Assembly (NCBI RefSeq): GCF_004365915.1
Contig: NZ_SODI01000001.1
Location: 558,001 to 622,000, forward strand
Direction: 5' to 3'
Source: Cryobacterium psychrophilum
GTDB taxonomy: Bacteria; Actinomycetota; Actinomycetes; Actinomycetales; Microbacteriaceae
Length of the DNA: 64,000 bases
Shown here: positions 44,264-52,966 of the stretch, one piece after another
Layout of the letters: the number at the start of each line of letters is the position of its first letter
How positions within the stretch are numbered: position 1 is the stretch's first letter
The notes under the pieces: generated by a model
The model's database searches: none
What the model saw: only the letters and a program-made list of their open reading frames with translations
Told to the model about the DNA's origin: nothing
Position numbers and translations under genes: made by a program

Positions 44264-46711
44264 CTACTGCTTCTTCTTGAGGTTCAGGTTGTACTTGCCA
44301 CAGGCGCAGCGCAGCGCTTCTTCCGGGCGTCCGACAACGTAAATCCAGCCGCCACACGCCGGGTTGTCGCAGGTGAACAGATTCAAGAATTCGCGAGACG
44401 CCTTGAGCACGGGCTTGAAGTCGTTCACGGAGCCATTCGCCCAGTCATTGTTGTGCACGAGAGCATTGATGAGCCACGCTTGGGCTTCCTGTCCAGGCGC
44501 AACTGCGGCGCGGGCATTCTTCTGGGCTTGAACCGCTGCGACAGCGTCCGCGTCGCTCCACGAGTTTGCTGCCGCCGCGGCCTTACCAAGGAGGTCTCCA
44601 TATCGACCTTTTACGGCATCGAGGAAGACAGACAGATCGTAGTTATTGTCTCCTTGGTAGGCGACCTTCCCACCGATGGCTTCTGCGATGTCCGAAACAG
44701 CAGCCTCAAGGCGACGACGAAGCTTGTGAGCAGCACCAGCGACTTCTTCCTTCGCGAGGTCTTCGTCGATTCGCTCCCAGATGTCACCTTGCTCGTGGAC
44801 CGGTCCGCCATTGACCGTCCACCCGTAGAAACGGGCTTGAGACTTCGACGTGATGAGTCCCGCGGACTGCATCTGCCGCGCCCACACTACGTCGTGCGTG
44901 GTAATGATGAACTGGACGCAGGGAAACTCGGCCTTCAAGAGTTCGCAGAACTGCTTGCGGTGATTGACGTCGACTGACATGACCACGTCGTCGAGCACTG
45001 CGTAGCGGAAGCCTTCGCCGAGCAACTGCTTCACGAGCGCAAGGTACAGGCAGACCCCCATTCCGTCCTGGTGACCCTCGCTGTGGTACGCCGTCGGCGG
45101 GAACTTGCCGATGCCATAGAAGTCCACCGACAGATCGAGACTTCCGGACGATGGCTTCAACTCCGCGGTGAAGTGCCCCTCATCGTCGGAGTTGATGATC
45201 TGGTAGAAGCGGCTGAAGTCCGCCTCGACCGTTTCGTAAAGCTCCTTGAGCGCTGTATCCGAGACCTCGCAGAAGCTGTCGTAGATCATCTGAGCGTTGT
45301 CTCGGACAGACATCGCCTTGCCTGCCTGCGACCGCGCTACTCGGACCCGTGACCAGCGGTCCTGTGCAACCGCGAGGTAACTCCGGGCCGCCGTCGCTGC
45401 GCTCTGATCTGGCAACGCCTTTAGGTTCGTGTCCATTTCACCAAGTAGGAGACGGATGTCACCTTCAGCTGTGAACGCCGAAGCGAGCAGCGTGTTTGCG
45501 GCAGCGAGGATTGATTCCGGTGTCGCCCCGACGGTTTGTCCATGCGCAGCGAGGCCAGCCGAGAAGGTGGTGAGGAGGTGGGGAAGCGTGTCATCGCCAT
45601 GGGACATAGCGAACGGAATGGCGTTATCGACTGACTCCTTCATCCGACGAACATCTGCGCGGTAGAAGTCTGCAGCTTTCAATAGCCGGGTCCGTGCGTC
45701 AACCGCGCTCTTCGACCGCTCGATCTTCGAGCTCAGGTGAGAACGAAGCGTATCGATGTCCTCCCAGTCATGGTCACAGAGCGGACAATGACCATCAACC
45801 AAAGCGGCGAGCCCGGTGTCGAGGAGTTGCCGGTGCTGCAGCGCCTCGAGCAGGGCTGGATCGTCGACAAACTCCTGCGCCACTGCAGCCAGCTCTGATT
45901 GATGAGTCCTGAGGTGGGTCGTGTCCTCGAGCGCCGCGATCAGGCCGGCCACCTCAGAAAGCGCGGTGACGAGATTGAAGCTACCCGAGTCCGCGGTGGC
46001 CGCGAGTCTTTCCTCGAGGTTGGTATCGATGGTGATCTCAGTTAGGGACGGAGCACCTAAGGCGCTGCGGCGCTGGTTCACTTCGCGCGCGATCTCTCCC
46101 GCAAAAAGCTCCCCGATTCCCAGATGGGCCGCGAAATTCGTCTCAGCCGTCGACTTCTCAGTGGTCGACACATTGAGCGCAGCGCTCGTCTTAGTGAGCG
46201 CCGACTTCAAAAGCTTCCTGAACTCGTCGAGTCGGTCGAGCTTGAGCAGGGCTTGCACCTCTTGGGCGCGGGTACCTGGCTGAGCGAGAACGTACCTAAT
46301 AATTTCCCGGCGCGACAGTGTGAGTTCGGGGTGAGCTTGAGCCTCAGCGATCGACGCGCGCATCGGCGCCGTGTCGGGCGTCAACGAGAAGATGTTCGGG
46401 TCCTTGATACTTCGACGAATGACGGCAGTATCACCGGTGTCGATGTCTTTCACTGTCAATTCAACGACGGCGGCCCCCGGGTCGTTACGCTTGTGCACAT
46501 GCGGGCCGTGCTTGAGGAGTGAGACGCCTCCGGTTCCGGCGCCCAGAAGACGATGGATGCTGCCCGAGAGCGCGAAGTCGATCGCATCGACGACACCGCT
46601 CTTGCCCGATCCATTGGGACCGTGGATCGCGAACGACTTCGATTTCAAGGGCAGGTTCAGGACCCGGATACCTCGGAAGTCCTCAACATGGAGGTGTTCG
46701 AGCTGAATCAT
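44264..46711 (-). CDS. SMC/RecN-like ATPase with zinc hook and C-terminal zinc ribbon
   Basis: 815 residues. Walker A is at 31-38 (GPNGSGKS) after the usual DFRGI start. A helical arm region follows with CPLC at 309-312 (zinc-hook-like, as in Rad50 or RloC). The ABC signature area is YHSEGHQDGMGVCLYLA near 542-558, Walker B YAVLDDVVMSVD near 570-581, and the His switch IITTHD near 600. The C-terminus has an extra zinc ribbon (CDNPAC, then CACG). Proteins of this design head several defence systems (ABC three-component and RloC-like), where they sense damaged or foreign DNA and control a toxic effector. It overlaps the upstream small gene by 4 bases and is followed by a truncated gene. Confidence 0.8.
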   Translation of the reverse strand: MIQLEHLHVEDFRGIRVLNLPLKSKSFAIHGPNGSGKSGVVDAIDFALSGSIHRLLGAGTGGVSLLKHGPHVHKRNDPGAAVVELTVKDIDTGDTAVIRRSIKDPNIFSLTPDTAPMRASIAEAQAHPELTLSRREIIRYVLAQPGTRAQEVQALLKLDRLDEFRKLLKSALTKTSAALNVSTTEKSTAETNFAAHLGIGELFAGEIAREVNQRRSALGAPSLTEITIDTNLEERLAATADSGSFNLVTALSEVAGLIAALEDTTHLRTHQSELAAVAQEFVDDPALLEALQHRQLLDTGLAALVDGHCPLCDHDWEDIDTLRSHLSSKIERSKSAVDARTRLLKAADFYRADVRRMKESVDNAIPFAMSHGDDTLPHLLTTFSAGLAAHGQTVGATPESILAAANTLLASAFTAEGDIRLLLGEMDTNLKALPDQSAATAARSYLAVAQDRWSRVRVARSQAGKAMSVRDNAQMIYDSFCEVSDTALKELYETVEADFSRFYQIINSDDEGHFTAELKPSSGSLDLSVDFYGIGKFPPTAYHSEGHQDGMGVCLYLALVKQLLGEGFRYAVLDDVVMSVDVNHRKQFCELLKAEFPCVQFIITTHDVVWARQMQSAGLITSKSQARFYGWTVNGGPVHEQGDIWERIDEDLAKEEVAGAAHKLRRRLEAAVSDIAEAIGGKVAYQGDNNYDLSVFLDAVKGRYGDLLGKAAAAANSWSDADAVAAVQAQKNARAAVAPGQEAQAWLINALVHNNDWANGSVNDFKPVLKASREFLNLFTCDNPACGGWIYVVGRPEEALRCACGKYNLNLKKKQ

Positions 46712-46923
46712 GCGAGCTTGTCCCCACTATGGCTCTTGATCAACTCGGCCAGCACTTCTGCGTTCGGCAGCTTTTCGACCATGAATGCCAGGCCAACTGC
46801 TTTCACGAGGCCTTCCTGCACTCCCTTTTCAAGAAGGTCAGCAAGACACGACGCAAGAACCGCGTCTTCGAGCGGAGTGCTCATCCTGTTCACTTGCTCC
46901 TGATCTGGAGTCATACCGGTCAT
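46708..46923 (-). CDS. Small middle component of the ATPase operon
   Basis: 71 residues from the ATG at 46923 (MTGMTPDQEQV). The frame is open 9 codons further, but that overlaps the upstream gene. It is helical: LEDAVLASCLADLLEKGVQE and VLAELIKSHSGD. The ATGA overlap with the ATPase gene shows coupling. Small helical middle proteins accompany the ATPase in ABC three-component systems; the assignment rests on size and position. Confidence 0.6.
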   Translation of the reverse strand: MTGMTPDQEQVNRMSTPLEDAVLASCLADLLEKGVQEGLVKAVGLAFMVEKLPNAEVLAELIKSHSGDKLA

Positions 46924-46927
46924 TCGT

Positions 46928-47521
46928 TCAGAGCGCAACAGTGGTCGCATTCACTATGGACATCGTGCCGCTCACCATCGGGCGGGCTTCCAGCTTTGAA
47001 ATCAGTTCTCTGGCCTTAGATTCATCTCGGCACCACCGCAGTACGCGCCAAGGCATTTCTTCAATCGATGAACCTGGCTCGGCACGTAAAGCGAAGTCTG
47101 CTTCATCTTTTCGAAGTCGAACGAGACGCTCGCTCGCATTCCTCAGGACCGCATCCGGGACACTTACACCGGTTCTCACCATTAGTTCAGAAGCTTGATC
47201 TGCCCTATCCAAATCTTCTTCCACGACCAGGTTTTCGCCGTCAACCAGAATATGAGCCTTAGTTCCCGTCAGATAGACGCGGGAATATAGAGATTCAGAG
47301 TCGTCGCTCGACGAGCTCTCCTCAAAGTGGAAGTCTGGAGCGTCGATAGCGGCTTCCAGCCTTACTGCTTCAGACCGGGCCCTTGAGGCGCGCTGGCGCG
47401 CATCTTGTCTAATGTCATCTGGATCAATAGGCGCGGCGATAATTGCCCAGGAATCCCTTACGCGTTCAGTGGTCGAATAACGCGTTCCATCCGGAAAAAT
47501 GATTGACTTCGAAACGTTCAT
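46928..47521 (-). CDS. Hypothetical protein, first gene of the ATPase operon
   Basis: 197 residues with a strong GGGGGGA ribosome site before the ATG at 47521. Mixed strands at the N-terminus (SKSIIFPDGTRYSTTE) and an acidic serine-rich stretch near 70 (HFEESSSSDDSES) precede a helical C-terminal half. No family is recognised. It ends 4 bases before the next start, so it belongs to the operon and may be a sensor or adaptor. Confidence 0.6.
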   Translation of the reverse strand: MNVSKSIIFPDGTRYSTTERVRDSWAIIAAPIDPDDIRQDARQRASRARSEAVRLEAAIDAPDFHFEESSSSDDSESLYSRVYLTGTKAHILVDGENLVVEEDLDRADQASELMVRTGVSVPDAVLRNASERLVRLRKDEADFALRAEPGSSIEEMPWRVLRWCRDESKARELISKLEARPMVSGTMSIVNATTVAL

Positions 47522-47979
47522 TGACTGGTCCCCCCAGGCGTTCGGCGGTAGCTCCGTCGAGCAGCAACCTCCCCAGTCTGCCTGACATTCGTCTGTATGC
47601 AGAAACGTAACCCGCGGTCAGGTTGGTCATGCGCACTCTTGCGAGCTTCGAACGCCGTTTCCGCATGCAACATCACCGATTTCAGGTGCTAGATTCCGAA
47701 CGCCGCCAGTTTGTCAGCGCGAAATCGTGCAGCTCACTGACCCGTCGGACCTGGAAAATTATCCATGCAATCACTCTAAGGTCACGCACTCGTCTTGAAG
47801 AACTCAGGTGCTGCGGGCAATTCGGACGGCGGAATTAGTGACATATTCTGGGCTCCCAAAGCTGGCCGTTGACAACCGGAGTGGACTTCATCGCCAGCGT
47901 CATCACCCCGGTCCGGGTTCGCGATTCGTGAGATCTCAACGCCGGCCGCGATGCCCGAAGTGCGCAGCCTCCCCACAGT
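47522..47979. other. No gene recognised; probable promoter region of the ATPase operon
   Basis: About 460 bases with only short unsupported frames on both strands. It separates the ATPase operon from the phosphoesterase/methylase-like pair and must hold the promoter of the former, but no clear -35/-10 pair could be fixed. Confidence 0.45.
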
Positions 47980-48576
47980 TCATTCGATCTCACTCTTCGA
48001 AATCAGGCCTTCTAACCATCGCAAGATGACGGACTCTCCGACAGGCGCATACTGGCGAACATCCACGCCAACGTTGAACTGGCGGCCGCGCTCGACGAAT
48101 TCATTGTGGACGTGGCCGTGGATGATGGGCAGCCCCTTGTCGACGGGACGATACGTAAGGTACCTGTCATGATCTTTCGAGTCCCCGATATAGGGGAAAT
48201 GGCAAACGAGAACCCGGTGCGCTCCAATGGAGTGTTCAAACTGCTCGGGAAGAATGATCCATCCAGCGTCCTCGTACATACGTGAGAACCCTGCTGCGTT
48301 TCGTCGCCCAGCGAACGACTCCGCTATTCGGTCGTGATTTCCACGTACGAGCCGTTTGTCGCCGTGGAGCTCCGCAGTCAGAGCAATCTGTCGCCCAATA
48401 TCGTGCCCAAGAGCCAGGTCGCCCAGGTGAAAGACAACGTCGTCGGCCGCTACAGTCGAATTCCATTTCTCAATGAGGGCCTCATTCATCTCCTGAACAT
48501 CTCGAAACGGACGATTGCAGTACTCAATGATGTTCGCGTGGGAGAAATGAGTGTCGCTGGTCCACCACACGGTCAT
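47980..48576 (-). CDS. Calcineurin-like metallophosphoesterase
   Basis: 198 residues. All metal-binding motifs are present in order: SDTHFSH at the N-terminus (D and H), GDLAL near 52, RGNHD near 79, VCHFPY near 125, and HGHVH near 153. The length fits small YfcE/MJ0936-like or phage-type phosphoesterases acting on nucleotides or nucleic acid ends. The start overlaps the stop of the methylase-like gene by 4 bases (ATGA), so the two act together. Confidence 0.88.
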   Translation of the reverse strand: MTVWWTSDTHFSHANIIEYCNRPFRDVQEMNEALIEKWNSTVAADDVVFHLGDLALGHDIGRQIALTAELHGDKRLVRGNHDRIAESFAGRRNAAGFSRMYEDAGWIILPEQFEHSIGAHRVLVCHFPYIGDSKDHDRYLTYRPVDKGLPIIHGHVHNEFVERGRQFNVGVDVRQYAPVGESVILRWLEGLISKSEIE

Positions 48577-51317
48577 GGTGTCAACGGGTCCTGTATTGCG
48601 GTCGTACCGATCGCTTGCCTGATGACTGGATTCCTGAGCGTGATCTCACTCTGTTCCGCTGTTTCGTAAGATACGAACCGAAATCCTTCCCCGTCGGCGC
48701 GGCTGTAGAAGTAGCTCGTGTACCTCTCGCTGGCTGGAGACTGTTGCATAATCACGAACGGTTGCAAGGCGAGACCGATGTCACCGGGCGGTGCGATTAG
48801 GTAGAGTCGCTCGCCGTCCAGCATGTCCGCCACCTCAAGTCGGGTTACTCGAAAGGGAGTCGACGGTCCCAAGAGCAACTCCGCATTCTGGCTAATTTGA
48901 CCGCCGTGTTTCGAGGCGTTTCCTGCTCTGACGAGTTGAAGGCCTCGCCAGGCCGACCCCACCTCGGCTCTTAACTCATCGAGGAGCCCGTTCATATGAT
49001 CTAGGTGACCTTGGAGCTCCGTCTGGCTCGCCGCACCAGAATGGCCATCCCACGCGTTCCGTTTGTTGTTGGCTTCGGACACGAGCCTCACCACGGCAGG
49101 TGCGATCAGCCTCGACAAAGACGACCGGGCGACTCCCCCGAATGTTCGAAGAACGCGTTCTTGCTGATCCATCTCTTTACTAGTGAGCATGTCCCGAAAG
49201 ATTGCCCCTAATCGCTGCAGAATGATGGACCACGTCCCGAGCGTGGCGCGCTCCAGGCTGAGTCCCACGTCGTTCAATGCTCGTTTCAGGCCCGGCATTT
49301 CAGCGTCACGCAGCGACTCATCAACCGCCAACGCGGATAGGAGCATCGTCGCGGTAAACGCCGCATAGGCTTCCCAGAAGAGGAAGGTCTGTTTGTGCTT
49401 CGCTTCGACCGTCTCCTTCGTGTGGAGCGTCCACAGTGCGGCTGCCACTGGGTACGGCAGATCATTGGCCCACTTATGCGGACTCTCATCGAGGAGGTCA
49501 TCGAACTTACTCACGAACTCTTGCCCCTTGGTGGGCTGCTCCCAGAACTCTCCGCGAGTGCGCCGTACCAAGGACTCCACGCGCTTGAGCTTCGCGTCCT
49601 CGGTCGCAATGCGCGACTGCTCAGCCAGCGCCGGGACAGGGACAACGATCTCGGCCGCGAGCTGCATCAGACTCCGAGAATCGGACCGCACGATTCCCAG
49701 GGTTCCTCCTAGACGCCGGTGAGCCGCTGTGATCGACTCACGCCCCAGCGGACTCGCAAGCCATCCGTTAAGAAACGCAGCGTCAGCGCGCCCGCTAGCA
49801 ACCGCGATGCTCAGGACGGCCCCACTGGAGCCCAGCCACGGAGTGGCATCCTCCTCCGAGGCGGCGGCCACTGCGAAGGTTGAGCTCAGACCGGCCTTGC
49901 CGGGCGGATGCAGGACGGGCGGCGCTGTTACTACAGTGGCCAATCGAGATGTTGGCCACTTCATCTTCAGCGCCCAGCGCGCAACCTCGTCTCTTTCGAA
50001 GAGCGGCTCCACCTCGATCCGACAACTTGACGACACCTCGGTTTCTGAAACGGTGACCTCTCCCGGCTCGTAGCGTGCCGCGAGGAACTTCTCTAGCGAT
50101 TCACTGTTCGGAACGTCAATGTTCCACTCAACCGCACCCGGCGCCATGCTTCGCACTCGCCTGCGAACGATCTGGAACCGCTCCACAGGCACAGTGCGCG
50201 CCAGTTGGCTGTCCTTTGTCGACCGCAACGATTGTTGCAAGAGCTCGAAGCCGGAACTCGTCAGCTGCCACCTCGCCGATGCTCGACGCGGTGTGTTCTC
50301 GAACTGACTTCGAAGATCAACAACGCGGACTAATCCAGCTCGATTTCTGTTCTTTCGCTTGTCGAAAACCAGAGCGTAGATGGGAATTGTTGTGTTCGGG
50401 AGGATTCCTCCTGGCAGTGCGATTACCGCGTCGAGCAAATCATTGTCGAGCAACGACTGACGGAGGCCCGATGAATGCCGTTCTTGGAGCGGCGAGGAGT
50501 TGCTGAACACCACAGCGCGCCCACCACCTTCGATTCGCGACTCCAGTTTCTCCAGCGCGCGCTGCGCGAAAAGCCACGTGGCGTCCGACTTGGGCGGCAA
50601 ACCATGTCGAAAGGCCCTCCCGCTGTCGGACAGTTCGGAGACCGCGTCGAATGAACTTCTCCAATCGAGCCCCATCGGAGCCTGGGACACGGAGAAGTCT
50701 GCCAAATCTTCTTCGAATCCGTCGTCGGTCAGCGAGTTACCAACCGCGGCCCGAGATGGCATCCCGGCCAGATAGAAATTAGCCTCGGCCAGGAGCGCTA
50801 CCTGTTGGTTGATCTCCTGAGCTAGGAGGAACGGACTAAGGCCGACGGTATCTGCGGCGCGACCCGCGGCGACCAAGGAAGCCCCGATCCCCGCCGCCGG
50901 ATCGTAGATGGTGACCGGCCCTTCCGACGATATCCTCCGAGCGAAAAGCGCAGCCTGGGCCACCTCATCCAGCGACGGTGTAGCCACATGCTCGGCCAGC
51001 TCGTCCCTGCCAATAACGCTGATTAGCCCCGGCAAATACCGCCATACCTCGGACTCACCTAGAGTCGCCAGAAAGTCTCTCTGAAGAGCGAGAACCTCCG
51101 TGGGTAGTTGGGCGGCCAATTGTTGAGAACTCTCGATCGTCTGAGGAAGGGGATGTCCTGAACTCCGCTGAAACCAGAGGGCGGCATCGATCGCGAGAGA
51201 TGTGACTGCGTCAGGAGCTGACCGCCCGCGAAGAGTATCGGCGAGACGCCACAAGTGGTCCGTCAAACGACCGCCCACCGGCTCCACAAACCGATCGAAG
51301 ACTGGCAGATCTTTCAC
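48573..51317 (-). CDS. N6-methylase-like/TRD fusion with altered catalytic motif
   Basis: 914 residues. A methylase fold lies at about 110-330, with motif I TIYDPAAGIGASLVAAG near 137. The motif IV position reads VSQAPMGLDW instead of (N/D)PP(F/Y), so the catalytic Asn/Asp is replaced. Residues about 425-590 resemble an HsdS-type target recognition half (FLNGWLASPLGRESI and EIVVPVPALAEQSRI). The last ~300 residues are helical with a separate C-terminal domain of unknown kind. The layout recalls type I or IIG modification proteins in which methylation was lost. It could recognise DNA and signal to the coupled phosphoesterase. It is not simply HsdM, because a complete canonical set lies at 58017-63995. 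Confidence 0.65.
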   Translation of the reverse strand: MKDLPVFDRFVEPVGGRLTDHLWRLADTLRGRSAPDAVTSLAIDAALWFQRSSGHPLPQTIESSQQLAAQLPTEVLALQRDFLATLGESEVWRYLPGLISVIGRDELAEHVATPSLDEVAQAALFARRISSEGPVTIYDPAAGIGASLVAAGRAADTVGLSPFLLAQEINQQVALLAEANFYLAGMPSRAAVGNSLTDDGFEEDLADFSVSQAPMGLDWRSSFDAVSELSDSGRAFRHGLPPKSDATWLFAQRALEKLESRIEGGGRAVVFSNSSPLQERHSSGLRQSLLDNDLLDAVIALPGGILPNTTIPIYALVFDKRKNRNRAGLVRVVDLRSQFENTPRRASARWQLTSSGFELLQQSLRSTKDSQLARTVPVERFQIVRRRVRSMAPGAVEWNIDVPNSESLEKFLAARYEPGEVTVSETEVSSSCRIEVEPLFERDEVARWALKMKWPTSRLATVVTAPPVLHPPGKAGLSSTFAVAAASEEDATPWLGSSGAVLSIAVASGRADAAFLNGWLASPLGRESITAAHRRLGGTLGIVRSDSRSLMQLAAEIVVPVPALAEQSRIATEDAKLKRVESLVRRTRGEFWEQPTKGQEFVSKFDDLLDESPHKWANDLPYPVAAALWTLHTKETVEAKHKQTFLFWEAYAAFTATMLLSALAVDESLRDAEMPGLKRALNDVGLSLERATLGTWSIILQRLGAIFRDMLTSKEMDQQERVLRTFGGVARSSLSRLIAPAVVRLVSEANNKRNAWDGHSGAASQTELQGHLDHMNGLLDELRAEVGSAWRGLQLVRAGNASKHGGQISQNAELLLGPSTPFRVTRLEVADMLDGERLYLIAPPGDIGLALQPFVIMQQSPASERYTSYFYSRADGEGFRFVSYETAEQSEITLRNPVIRQAIGTTAIQDPLTP

Positions 51318-51652
51318 TCGATACCTCCAAGCCTTTGACGCGCGCCACCGAAGGCGAGGTGCCCCCTTAACATGCGCCGGACTGCCCCGCTGCCCATTTC
51401 GCTCCCGACGTCAATTACCTGTGCTCAGTATGCCGGAGGCGATTGTCTCCATAGTGCACACATAGGTCCGACCACACGATTCTCGTAGGCAGCAAGACCG
51501 CATACCGATTGATCCGACCTCAACGGCCCCTGCTGCGATGCAGCAGGTCCCGACCACGCCGCGAGCGGTCACTTCGGCCCCGCCGATAGTCACAGGGCGG
51601 CGCCGGGGCCAACTGTCGTTCGGCCAGAACACCGCTCGCTAGACTTCCACGC
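51318..51652. other. No gene recognised; promoter region
   Basis: About 335 bases between divergent transcription units, the methylase-like gene (minus) and a small gene (plus). No open frame here is protein-like. Confidence 0.45.
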
Positions 51653-51832
51653 ATGGAACCCCGAACCGAACCGGTTACGCCGAACACGCTCGCGCGCGAT
51701 CTTCCCGTCCTCGCCAAGACGATTCGTGGGTGGCTCAGACAACAGGGGTTCCGGCCCGAGGTTGAAAAAGGAACGCGCTGGCAGCTGACGGAGGAGCAAG
51801 CTGCGCTCGTGCGCGAGCATTTCAACCGCTAA
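51653..51832 (+). CDS. Small DNA-binding-like protein
   Basis: 59 residues from the ATG at 51653 to TAA. The sequence is compact and helical with a helix-turn-helix look (LARDLPVLAKTIRGWLRQQG), then EVEKGTRWQLTEEQAALVREHF. It resembles small excisionase or Lsr2-tail-like proteins of actinobacterial accessory DNA. It is too short for strong assignment, but the frame is cleanly protein-like. Confidence 0.5.
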   Translation: MEPRTEPVTPNTLARDLPVLAKTIRGWLRQQGFRPEVEKGTRWQLTEEQAALVREHFNR

Positions 51833-51904
51833 GACTGCAGACCGCGGCTAGGCACGCTACACGCACAATCTCAGTGATCCGGACGCTGCGCAGCCGCTTG
51901 CATG

Positions 51905-52966
51905 TCAATGCAGCCAGTCGCCCGCGCACTTGGCGACAACATGGGTGATGCTGCGTCCAACCGCCTGGTATTCGGCCATGAGGTCGAATGTGCCGCTGTC
52001 CCGGTAGAGCACGCCGTCGATGGAGATGATGGCGACGGGTTCCTCGTCACGCAGGATCGCCCAGAAGTGGGACTGCGGCTCACCGGGCAGGCCGATCTCC
52101 GGCGCCGTTCGCGCTGCTTCGGCCGCTGCGGGGAACCGTCCGAGATACCCGCGGAGGTTGTCGTGGTTCCACACGGAGTCGAGGAATTCGTTGCGGGCAT
52201 CCCAGGTGTGGCGGTCGTGCAGCTGCAGACGCAGCAGTGTTGCGATAAAACGGTACGCGAGTGTACGTCGCGTCGAGGACGGGCGGGAGCCGCCCAGCGT
52301 GAGCCTCGCCGCCTCCTCAATCGCTTTGACTGGGCCGTGTGGAGACTGGTCTGCCAGCACGTCACTCCAGCTGAGGTGGAAATCGGTACTCGTGAGCACG
52401 TGGAGCGACCCGGCACGATTCAGCTGCACCGACGGATCCTCCCCTGGCTTCCATAGGGCAAGGCAGTCATACATCCCGCCGCCCGGATGCATCTCCCATA
52501 TGAGGTGCTCGGGGTGTCGAGTTGCGAGCTCACTGGCGATCCACCACGACTCGGAGATGATCCGGCGCATCGCCGGCGTTGCGGGAGCGACCACCGGTGC
52601 GGGTTCGTCGACATCTTCAGCGTCGTGGATGTCCGGCACATCCGCCACATGGGTCAATGTCGGGTGTTCCACCGCCAGGAACTCCGCGACCATCGACTCG
52701 ATCACCACCTCCATTGGTTGATTAGTATCGATGGGCGACCAGTTGGCGCCATAGGTCGAGGTGGTCTCTTCGCGCATGGCCAGCCATGTCTCGTATGTGT
52801 GCGCATTTCCCCGATCAGCGAAGGACTGGGCACCCTTCGCCTGTAGCGCGCCCGTCGACACCGGGTAGTGACACTCGCCGTCCTCATTCCAGATTCCCAC
52901 TGGTCCGTTCTGAGAGTGCCCTGGTATCCAGTCGAAATGAATCGCGTATCGTCGACATTCATTCAC
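51905..52966 (-). CDS. GmrSD-coupled partner protein, unknown function
   Basis: 353 residues. The N-terminal ~110 residues (AIHFDWIPGHSQNGPVGIWN) and the C-terminal ~200 residues (ESWWIASELATRHPEHLIWE; HFWAILRDEEPVAIISIDG) look like two domains joined by a proline/acid-rich linker near 120 (DVDEPAPVVAPATPA). No family is recognised. Its start overlaps the DUF262 gene stop by 4 bases, so it is translated together with it and may be an activator, inhibitor or specificity factor. Confidence 0.6.
   Translation of the reverse strand: MNECRRYAIHFDWIPGHSQNGPVGIWNEDGECHYPVSTGALQAKGAQSFADRGNAHTYETWLAMREETTSTYGANWSPIDTNQPMEVVIESMVAEFLAVEHPTLTHVADVPDIHDAEDVDEPAPVVAPATPAMRRIISESWWIASELATRHPEHLIWEMHPGGGMYDCLALWKPGEDPSVQLNRAGSLHVLTSTDFHLSWSDVLADQSPHGPVKAIEEAARLTLGGSRPSSTRRTLAYRFIATLLRLQLHDRHTWDARNEFLDSVWNHDNLRGYLGRFPAAAEAARTAPEIGLPGEPQSHFWAILRDEEPVAIISIDGVLYRDSGTFDLMAEYQAVGRSITHVVAKCAGDWLH

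Noticed and set aside
48573..51317. A second ordinary type I hsdM
   Set aside because: Motif IV is altered, a TRD-like part is fused, and no hsdR follows; it is a different architecture.
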